From NCBI RefSeq assembly GCF_029338395.1, contig NZ_CP119811.1:121392-185391 (forward strand): a DNA stretch of 64,000 bases, in the 5' to 3' direction. This DNA comes from Halorussus caseinilyticus. GTDB taxonomy: Archaea; Halobacteriota; Halobacteria; Halobacteriales; Haladaptataceae. The first letter of the stretch is position 1. Every line of letters begins with the position of its first letter. A program made the translations under genes and the position numbers. Below the pieces are notes generated by a model that had not been told where the DNA came from, made no database searches, and saw nothing but the letters and a program-made list of their open reading frames with translations. Positions 46,639 to 53,269 of this stretch are shown piece by piece.

Positions 46639-46923
46639 TTACAGGTCGTCTTGGGTGAAGATTAGCTTCGCGCTGTTCTGGTTGAGCCAGTTGGATTTTT
46701 CTTGATAGTTGGGGATTTGGTCGGCAACTTGTTGCCAGAAGGCTTCGCCGTGGTGTTGTTCGGTGAGATGTGCGAGTTCGTGAACGACGATGTAATCAAC
46801 TACGTCAGGTGGTGCCATGATGAGTCGCCAGTTCAGACTGAGTGTGCCGCCTGTCGAACAACTTCCCCATCGGGTTCGTTGGTTACGGAGTTCAATGTCG
46901 GTTCTTCCATTCTCCTTGGTCAT
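46639..46923 (-). pseudogene. C-terminal remnant of a YgjP/SprT-like zinc metallopeptidase
   Basis: 94 residues readable: RTRWGSCSTGG, LSLNWRLIMAPPDVVDYIVV and HELAHLTEQHH carry the HExxH zinc motif and the RWGSCS signature of the YgjP family (usually about 230 residues). The N-terminal ~60% is missing, and the frame begins exactly where CRISPR array 2 starts (46924). These peptidases often accompany type I restriction systems, none of which remains here. Confidence 0.65.
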
Positions 46924-47396
46924 GTTTCAATCCCGGTGTGGGTTTTCTGGGTTCTGCGACATTACGGACATGGCGACAAGCGGCCCGCACGCCGAGTTTC
47001 AATCCCGGTGTGGGTTTTCTGGGTACTGCGACCTGTTTCACGTTCTGGAAGTCTGACTGGGCCAGTGTTTCAATCCCGGTGTGGGTTTTCTGGGTACTGC
47101 GACGCTCCGACTCCCCTCGCGGCCGACCAAAACGTGACCGTTTCAATCCCGGTGTGGGTTTTCTGGGTACTGCGACCACGGACATCTAAATTAGTTGTGA
47201 ACAGGCCGGTAAGCGTTTCAATCCCGGTGTGGGTTTTCTGGGTACTGCGACAAACTTCAATGAACCCTGCAAGCTCCCTTTCAAGGTTTCAATCCCGGTG
47301 TGGGTTTTCTGGGTACTGCGACGAGTCCACAGGACGCTGTGGTCGTGGCGGACGTCGTTGTTTCAATCCCGGTGTGGGTTTTCTGGGTACTGCGAC
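46924..47396 (-). CRISPR. CRISPR array 2: seven 37-bp repeats, six spacers
   Basis: Plus-strand repeat starts GTTTCAATCCCGGTGTGGG and ends TTTTCTGGGTACTGCGAC, at 46924, 46996, 47067, 47140, 47215, 47286 and 47360; spacers 34-38 bp. The repeat family is unrelated to arrays 1, 3 and 4. The ATTGAAAC end on the minus strand suggests transcription leftwards, and the deviant repeat at 46924 (GTTCTGCGAC) would then be the leader-distal one. No cas genes nearby. Confidence 0.95.
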
Positions 47397-47563
47397 CGGG
47401 GGTGAAAATCCGGCGAACGACCCAATAAAGCTTGCTCTTGCGCTCGTTGAACCGGCGTCGTTCGTGGACCCCTGCTGTACAGAGACTTTAAAAAGGTCCA
47501 CGAAGATAACCGAGAATTGTTCTGCGACCGCGCTCGCGCGTCATGGCTTCGACCGAACTCGTC

Positions 47564-47821
47564 CTACTTGTCTTCTAGTTCGCTCGCGTCGAGGTCGCCA
47601 GCGAGGAACTGCTCACCTTCTTTGGAGAGTTCGTATTTGCCTCGTTCGACCCGATTAACGAGACCATGGTTCGTTAATTCTTGTAGGCGTCGAGAGACTC
47701 CTTCTCGGCTTGAACCAAGATTATAAGCGATAATTGAGGGTGATAGGACGAGACCTGCCGACTGGAGCAGTTCTAAAACTCGCTCGTCCATCGGTGTCAT
47801 CCAGTCAGCCCGATAGCGCAT
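47564..47821 (-). CDS. PhiH1-repressor-like winged-helix protein
   Basis: 85 residues: MRYRADWMTPMDERVLELLQ, recognition region REGVSRRLQELTNHGLVNR, wing GKYELSKEGEQFLAGDLDAS. Second in a run of three such genes on the same strand (47564, 47830, 48209). Spacing of 8 bp to the one upstream suggests one transcript. Likely regulators of plasmid or provirus genes. Confidence 0.75.
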   Translation of the reverse strand: MRYRADWMTPMDERVLELLQSAGLVLSPSIIAYNLGSSREGVSRRLQELTNHGLVNRVERGKYELSKEGEQFLAGDLDASELEDK

Positions 47822-47829
47822 CGCTGAAT

Positions 47830-48111
47830 CTACTCGCCTCCAGTTTCTAAGTCGCTCGCGTCCAACTCGCCAGCCAGATACTCACGGCCTTTCGCTGTAA
47901 TCTGATAGAGAGACCCGTGAGGTTGTGCGACAAGACCGACTTCGCGTAATCCTTTGAGCGCCCGTGTGACAGTTGCTTGAGACGGGGGACGTTCCAACTT
48001 CTGCTGTAGGTTATAGAAGATACCTGTCGCAGAGAGGGCTAAATCGTGTTCTGCAAGAAGTCTTAGCGTAGGCCTTGTTGCGCTATTCTCCCAGTCCGGC
48101 CCTCTCGTCAT
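47830..48111 (-). CDS. Winged-helix protein, PhiH1-repressor type
   Basis: 93 residues: TLRLLAEHDLALSATGIFYN, then SQATVTRALKGLREVGLVAQ, wing SLYQITAKGREYLAGELDAS. More diverged than its neighbours (no DWMT start). 8 bp upstream of the 47564 gene, so they are probably co-transcribed. Confidence 0.72.
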   Translation of the reverse strand: MTRGPDWENSATRPTLRLLAEHDLALSATGIFYNLQQKLERPPSQATVTRALKGLREVGLVAQPHGSLYQITAKGREYLAGELDASDLETGGE

Positions 48112-48208
48112 TGTTGGTAAATCTCATATCTCGGTTTATTACCTCTGACGATGGAAGCAATGTACGCAATCGGAACGTGGGAACCTGACCAGCGAGTCAG
48201 TTATCATC

Positions 48209-48490
48209 TTACTCGTCTTCAAGGTCGCTTGCGTCCAACTCGCCAGTTAGATACGCACGGCCTTTCTCCGTAATTCGATAGTACGACCCTTTCTGCCGTA
48301 CTTGTTCGACAAGGCCTATCTCTTCGAGCATAGGGAGTCGGCGCTTGATTGTCGAGTAGGAGATGTCTTCGCCTTCAAGCTCAAAGTTGACTTCGAGGGC
48401 TTTCTTATTTAGAGCGACACCGCTCTCTGCCAGAAGCTCAAGGATTCTATCGTCACTTCCGGTCATCCACGATGCTCTGCGGCGTCGCAT
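48209..48490 (-). CDS. PhiH1-repressor-like winged-helix protein next to cassette E
   Basis: 93 residues from the ATG at 48490: RRRASWMTGSDDRILELLAE, SYSTIKRRLPMLEEIGLVEQ, wing SYYRITEKGRAYLTGELDAS. Close paralogue of the 40537 product. Divergent from the leader RNA and cassette at 48614, with about 120 bp between. The same divergent arrangement in both places marks it as part of the module. Confidence 0.78.
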   Translation of the reverse strand: MRRRRASWMTGSDDRILELLAESGVALNKKALEVNFELEGEDISYSTIKRRLPMLEEIGLVEQVRQKGSYYRITEKGRAYLTGELDASDLEDE

Positions 48491-48613
48491 TGACCGAGAC
48501 TCGCAAGACGAGATTATTAACAGCACCGAATACGTCACTTAAAGAACAAATATCAGTCCACTATAGCCCAATATTTGGGCAAGTTTTATTGTAGTGCCAT
48601 ATTCAGTGAACAG

Positions 48614-48723
48614 TACGGAGCAAATCGCGGACCCGTCGCTCTTCGATGGGTCCACTGAGAAAGCGGACCCCGATGCAGGGTCATCGGGTCCGCGTGAGCC
48701 TCCGTAATCAGGCTACGGAAGCC
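48614..48723 (+). ncRNA. Three-way-junction leader RNA, copy E
   Basis: Closing stem TACGGAG (48614-48620) with CTCCGTA (48700-48706). P2 GGACCC (48629-48634) with GGGTCC (48648-48653). P3 GCGGACCCCGATG (48663-48675) with CATCGGGTCCGC (48682-48693). Alternative: CCGTA/TCCGTA (48701-48706) with TACGGA (48714-48719), which lies 4 bases before the ATG at 48724; GGCT/AGCC (48711-48714/48720-48723) can also close there. TATA-like TTTTATTG at 48584. The closing stem differs from copy D yet both foldings persist. Confidence 0.68.
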
Positions 48724-48822
48724 ATGTACGCAATCAGAACGCGGGGACTTGAATCTCCCGCACGGATAGCGGCGCGTATCGCATTCACAACCAACCCGTT
48801 CGCTGGAGGTGCCGGACGGTGA
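48724..48822 (+). CDS. 32-residue peptide directly behind the leader RNA
   Basis: MYAIRTRGLESPARIAARIA, ending FAGGAGR. Differs from the 41052 peptide at about six positions; length and both ends are conserved. Overlaps the next GTG by 4 bp. Probably translated and coupled to the cassette. Confidence 0.6.
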   Translation: MYAIRTRGLESPARIAARIAFTTNPFAGGAGR

Positions 48823-49241
48823 CGGACTCGCTCCCGTCGTTGGTAGACCTGCACGGGTTCCAACGGGACGTACTGTTCGCCGTTCGCGCGCTGGAACGGG
48901 ACGGCGACCCGCCGAGGGGCCTTCGGGTGAAACGCCGGTTGGAAGCGACGTATTACGAGGAAGTGCATCACGGCCGTCTGTACCAGAACCTCGACACACT
49001 CGCCGAACAGAACTTGATAGCGAAGGGCGCGAAGGACGGCCGCGCCAACGAGTACGCGACGACCGAGGCGGCGCGCACTATCCTCGACGCGCACGTTCGG
49101 GCGCGCGCCGAACAAGCGGGCGTCGAACTCGCCACCGACGCGAACGCCTTCCCGAGCGAGAACGGGACCGGGACCGAGACGCGAAGCCGTGGTGAACAGA
49201 CGGAACTGGGCGATACGCCAGCAACAGGGGGCGAAGCGTAG
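48819..49241 (+). CDS. PadR-like winged-helix protein (cassette E)
   Basis: 140 residues from a GTG. Nearly identical to the 41147 product through the wHTH (GLRVKRRLEATYYEEVHHGR, LYQNLDTLAEQNLIAKGAKD). The acidic tail diverges. Coupled by short overlaps to the peptide upstream and zinc-ribbon gene downstream. Presumably autoregulatory or controls the cassette. Confidence 0.75.
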   Translation: MTDSLPSLVDLHGFQRDVLFAVRALERDGDPPRGLRVKRRLEATYYEEVHHGRLYQNLDTLAEQNLIAKGAKDGRANEYATTEAARTILDAHVRARAEQAGVELATDANAFPSENGTGTETRSRGEQTELGDTPATGGEA

Positions 49242-49735
49242 TGACCGCCCGCGACGAGTTCGGCCCGGACCTCGACACCGCCATTCCCGAGACGTTCGAC
49301 GTATGTCCGGACTGTGGGACGCCGACGGTGAAACTCGGGAGTCACGACTGTCCGACCGACGACTCCCTCCAAGACCCGACACGGGAAGAGCGCGACCGGC
49401 GTATCGAGAACGACCCCTACTCGGACGACGAGACGGTTCTCGTGCGTGACCGGCCGCGGACGTGGGCGTACGCCTACCACGAGACCGACGCGGACGAGAA
49501 CACGCTCTGTCCCGCCCACCAGAACGCCGACTTCTACACGTGTACCCGCGCGAAAGCGAAAGAACGCGGGTTCGCTCCCTGCCAGTTCTGCCGCCGCATC
49601 CGCGACGCCAACAGCGACGACCGAGACCACGACCACGACGACCACGAGCGCGGCCGGGACCGAGATACGTCGAACCCGAGCGCCAACGCCGACCGCGACG
49701 GAGAGCGCGAGCGTGGGGTGGTGGCGTGTGAGTAG
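49241..49735 (+). CDS. Zinc-ribbon protein (cassette E)
   Basis: 164 residues from a GTG. VCPDCGTPTVKLGSHDCP and LCPAHQN...APCQFCRRIRD zinc contexts as in the 41572 paralogue. The low-complexity tail is richer in His/Asp (DHDHDDHERGRDRD). Overlaps the next 42-residue ORF. Confidence 0.7.
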   Translation: MTARDEFGPDLDTAIPETFDVCPDCGTPTVKLGSHDCPTDDSLQDPTREERDRRIENDPYSDDETVLVRDRPRTWAYAYHETDADENTLCPAHQNADFYTCTRAKAKERGFAPCQFCRRIRDANSDDRDHDHDDHERGRDRDTSNPSANADRDGERERGVVACE

Positions 49736-49856
49736 CACTACCGCGTGTTCGGCGCTCGCGGACGGCCACTGTCCGAAATGCGGGACGCCGATTACGGCGC
49801 TGTCGGCGGACGGCCCGGACGCCCACCATGCCGACCCCTGCGGTTGCACCGTCTAA
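49728..49856 (+). CDS. 42-residue zinc-finger protein (cassette E)
   Basis: GTG start overlapping the previous gene by 8 bp; GHCPKCGTPIT and DPCGCTV give one four-cysteine site. Conserved position and ends with the 42068 paralogue. Confidence 0.6.
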   Translation: MSSTTACSALADGHCPKCGTPITALSADGPDAHHADPCGCTV

Positions 49857-49882
49857 CAACCAACCAGAGACTCTCGAAACCA

Positions 49883-50245
49883 ATGACTGACAACACCAAC
49901 ACCGACGACACGGACTGTACCGACACGCAAGCACTCGACACCACCATCGCGCCCACGAAAACGAAAGCCGACCGGCAAGACATCGTGTACTACCTCGAAC
50001 GCCTCTTCGTCGGCGCGTACCAACCCGGCACCACGCTTCAGTACCACGACTACGAACTCACCCACACCACCGAAGGCGTCTGGACCGTTCACCACTGCGA
50101 CGGCGCGAACCCCATCGACGTGCTGAACGTCACCGCCTTCCACAGCGCCACAGAGCTACAGGCGTACCTCGACGCGCTCGCCGACTACGCCCCGGAGGAC
50201 CGCGACGACTGGCAGACCCACCGCGCAGGAGGTGACGGACAGTGA
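49883..50245 (+). CDS. Conserved cassette protein, 120 residues (cassette E)
   Basis: Start at the ATG at 49883 rather than further upstream, because the conserved part begins with this MTDN tail as in the paralogue at 42215. KADRQDIVYYLERLFVGAYQ and ATELQAYLDALADYAPEDRD are nearly identical between copies. Overlaps the coiled-coil gene by 4 bp. Function unknown. Confidence 0.65.
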   Translation: MTDNTNTDDTDCTDTQALDTTIAPTKTKADRQDIVYYLERLFVGAYQPGTTLQYHDYELTHTTEGVWTVHHCDGANPIDVLNVTAFHSATELQAYLDALADYAPEDRDDWQTHRAGGDGQ

Positions 50246-50970
50246 GCGCCGACGGGTCCGACCAGCCAATCGACGCGCTCGACCACCACGACCTCGCCCG
50301 CGAAGTCCGGAAACTCCGCCAAGAAGTCGAACAACTCCGCGCGAACTACGAAAGCCAGCAGGTCGAACTCGAACAACTGCGTGGCGACCTCCAGCGCGAG
50401 CGCCGCGAGCGCAAGGACGCCGAGGAAGAACTCAGAAAAGAACGCACCCAACAGATTGCGAACGCAAAACTCTCCATCCACGACGACATCGAAGACCTCC
50501 ACGACACGGTGGTTGACGAACAACAGATGCGGAGTCGCGCCGACGCCCAACTCAAACACCGCGTCAACGAGGTTGCTGAAGCGGCCGACGTGGAAGTCAC
50601 CGACGCCGACCTCATCGAGAAAGACCGTCTCGTCCGCCTCGTCCGGAACGGTCCCGAGGACGTGACCGACCGTATCTATCCCGTCCACGAACGCGCCCGC
50701 GCCCTCCTCCAGCACGCCAACGACTGGGGCCGGGTCGTCTCCGACGCCAACGGCTACCGCGTCGTCTACACCGCGCCCGAGGTCCGACCGTTTCTGAACG
50801 CCTACTTCGACCGCACGTTCAAGTCCAGCGAAATTAAGCGCGTCTTCGAGAAGATTCGCGGTCTCGCCGAAACGTCGCCGCGGACGGTCCGGAAGGATAA
50901 GACGCGGAAGGGCGAACACTTGCTCGTGGTGGAACTCACCGAAGACGGCCACATCCTCGCCGCCGACTAA
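50242..50970 (+). CDS. Coiled-coil plus winged-helix protein (cassette E)
   Basis: 242 residues from a GTG; coiled coil (EVRKLRQEVEQLRANYESQQ and on) then the conserved domain ending ETSPRTVRKDKTRKGEHLLV. Very close to the 42571 product apart from the first 45 residues and the tail. Last gene before the 203-nt element and CRISPR array 4. Confidence 0.7.
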   Translation: MSADGSDQPIDALDHHDLAREVRKLRQEVEQLRANYESQQVELEQLRGDLQRERRERKDAEEELRKERTQQIANAKLSIHDDIEDLHDTVVDEQQMRSRADAQLKHRVNEVAEAADVEVTDADLIEKDRLVRLVRNGPEDVTDRIYPVHERARALLQHANDWGRVVSDANGYRVVYTAPEVRPFLNAYFDRTFKSSEIKRVFEKIRGLAETSPRTVRKDKTRKGEHLLVVELTEDGHILAAD

Positions 50971-50989
50971 CCACGACAGCGAACTCATA

Positions 50990-51192
50990 GGTGGTGTTAG
51001 CACAGCCACCACGGGCGGGGTGTCAGCGACACCCCGCGCCCTCCCGCAATCACGCTCTCACGACAACTACACTTGCACACACGGTCAGCGGACTTGTACA
51101 AGGCGGTATGGGTAGTCGTGAGTGTGTTTTGAAGAGTGGTCGTCGGTGGTCGTCTAGCCCGCAGTGACGAACCTGATTCTGCTAACACCACC
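50990..51192. ncRNA. 203-nt inverted-repeat element downstream of cassette E
   Basis: GGTGGTGTTAGCA (50990-51002) with TGCTAACACCACC (51180-51192); inner hairpin GGCGGGGTGT (51014-51023) with ACACCCCGC (51029-51037). Same total length and stems as the 43322 copy; the sequence between stems is less conserved. Confidence 0.5.
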
Positions 51193-51575
51193 TGTTCGGC
51201 CGACAGTGGAGTCGAGTAACGTTCGAGAAACGACCGAGATGTTGGCCCGGATAGCGTCCCGTCGGTCGCTTCCGGCCGAGTAACCGTCGAACAACAACCA
51301 AGACGGTCTCGTCCGACAGACGAAGGGGGCGACGAACAACCGAGTTCGGCGGTCGGAAGCGCCCCGTTGCTCGGAAAGTCAGTCGACCCCTTCTCTCGCG
51401 GTCGCTAACGGCGCTCGCTCCCACCCCCGGTGACTCGGTATCGTCGTGTTCAGGCGCTCTCGACCGTGGTATCGCGGCGTAATCGACCCCGGTCAACCCC
51501 GGACTCGGCAGGGTCGACTGAAACACCGGTCGATGAACGCCAGATACAAGGCCTCTCCCCCGCGATACACCCATG
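51193..51575 (+). promoter_or_regulatory. Region 5' of CRISPR array 4, probable leader
   Basis: No gene. The first ~110 bp, with repeated CGAGTARCGTTCGAGAAACGACC-type units read in two pieces (CGAGTAACG, TTCGAGAAACGACCGAG), also precede array 3. The remaining ~270 bp are unique to array 4. Not AT-rich, unlike many leaders. Confidence 0.4.
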
Positions 51576-52611
51576 GTTACAGACGAACCCGAGTAGGGTT
51601 GAAGCCTCTTTGGTCACGTAGTCGTCGGCGTCGCCGTCGTTGCGTTACAGACGAACCCGAGTAGGGTTGAAGCGACCGAGACGCCCGAGACGCCGACGGC
51701 GAGATGACCGTTACAGACGAACCCGAGTAGGGTTGAAGCCGTTCCGGTCGCTGGAGGATGGCAGTGAGAAGGCGTGTTACAGACGAACCCGAGTAGGGTT
51801 GAAGCGCTCGAACCGACCGCGAAGACAGTCTTAACGAGCGCGGTTACAGACGAACCCGAGTAGGGTTGAAGCCAGCACTTGGGAAGTCAGTCGGGGCCGG
51901 ATGTGCCCGGTTACAGACGAACCCGAGTAGGGTTGAAGCTCACGATCGACGGGACGCTCCAGTTCGTCCCCCACAGCGACCGTTACAGACGAACCCGAGT
52001 AGGGTTGAAGCTAACCTCGAAGCCCGCCCCCGGAATCGAACCGGAGAAGTTACAGACGAACCCGAGTAGGGTTGAAGCCGGGTCACCGCGTCAGCAAAGT
52101 TCTCGGCTTGAGCGCGGTTACAGACGAACCCGAGTAGGGTTGAAGCACCGTGTTCTCAAACGCTACTGACACAGAACCGTCGCGTTACAGACGAACCCGA
52201 GTAGGGTTGAAGCTCTGTCTCATCGCGGGCGAAACTCCCCATCTCAGCCGCGTTACAGACGAACCCGAGTAGGGTTGAAGCGCCGCCGTCGTCCTGCTGG
52301 CAGGACTCAGCCTGAGTTACAGACGAACCCGAGTAGGGTTGAAGCGACAGACCGACCGGCGGTCAATCGCGTGTTGGACCGGAGTTACAGACGAACCCGA
52401 GTAGGGTTGAAGCCCGACTCCCGGCCCAGTTGTCTCGACTCGCTCCGTGTTACAGACGAACCCGAGTAGGGTTGAAGCGAGGTAGTGAACCGCCAGTAGC
52501 CGCCCCACGTCGCCGTTACAGACGAACCCGAGTAGGGTTGAAGCAAGGTCGCTGTTGCCCTGCTCGGCCCATTCGAGGAATGTTACAGACGAACCCGAGT
52601 AGGGTTGGAGT
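51576..52611 (+). CRISPR. CRISPR array 4: 16 repeats, 15 spacers
   Basis: 30-bp repeats beginning GTTACAGACGAACCCG and ending AGTAGGGTTGAAGC; starts 51576, 51644, 51710, 51776, 51843, 51910, 51982, 52049, 52117, 52184, 52252, 52316, 52384, 52449, 52515 and 52582. It differs from array 1 by one base (CCCG against CCCC). The last repeat is degenerate (ends GGTTGGAGT), marking the leader-distal end on the right. Spacers are 34-42 bp. No cas genes in the window. Confidence 0.97.
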
Positions 52612-52753
52612 TCGCTCAGGAGTGCATCGTAGAACCGTGTCTGGGGTTATAGATGCGTGACGACTGCGCGCGGGGAACGCCGCCAGCGTCTCGACCAAAC
52701 TCGGCCTCGGATGACGAGGGCGAGAGATAGGCCGGGAGAGAACAGTCTACCCG

Positions 52754-53205
52754 ACTAACCAACACACCACTACCTGAGAACTGTTGTGTTGGTTAGCGAC
52801 CGAACTCCCGACCGCGACCCCGACCCCACCGACCTCGACGCCGCGCCGTCGTCGCCGAGATGGGTCAGGGAGCGTCTACGTCGTCGGGGACGAGTGTGAA
52901 ATCGAACGTGCGGAAGTCGCTGTCGAACGCGAAGATGTGGTCGATGTCATGGCGGTCGGCGAGACCGCTACTGGTGTGGTCAACGAACGAAATCTGGTGG
53001 TCGTCGTACCGAGCGAACTCCTCGCACGCCGCATCGAACACAGGCTTATCCACGGGAAACACGGTGAAACTCCCGTCCCCCGAACGAGCGTGAGCGTCTC
53101 GACGCCGACCGGGACGCCAGCCACACCCTCACCGTTGGTCTCGGACAGAACGCGAATCCGGGCTAACCAACAGTGGTGACTGGGGGAACGGCGGTGTTGG
53201 TTAGC
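52754..53205. repeat. Hairpin repeat pair (module E), separated by an insert
   Basis: 44-nt inverted repeats at 52754-52797 and 53162-53205 with arms CTAACCAACA/TGTTGGTTAG and GCTAACCAACA/TGTTGGTTAGC. In modules B and C the pair is about 80 bp apart; here about 365 bp, because a gene remnant lies between them. Confidence 0.78.
52865..53062 (-). pseudogene. C-terminal fragment of a PIN-domain (VapC-like) toxin
   Basis: 65 residues readable: YDDHQISFVDHTSSGLADRH, then HIFAFDSDFRTFDFTLVP, the second half of a PIN domain with its acidic residues. The N-terminal half and a VapB partner are absent. Sits inside the hairpin pair of module E. Confidence 0.6.
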
Positions 53206-53269
53206 GGCGCGTGGTGAGACTGTCCCGACGCCTCGCCGTCCCGGTCGAACTCTCGGTGTGTCCGAGCGT

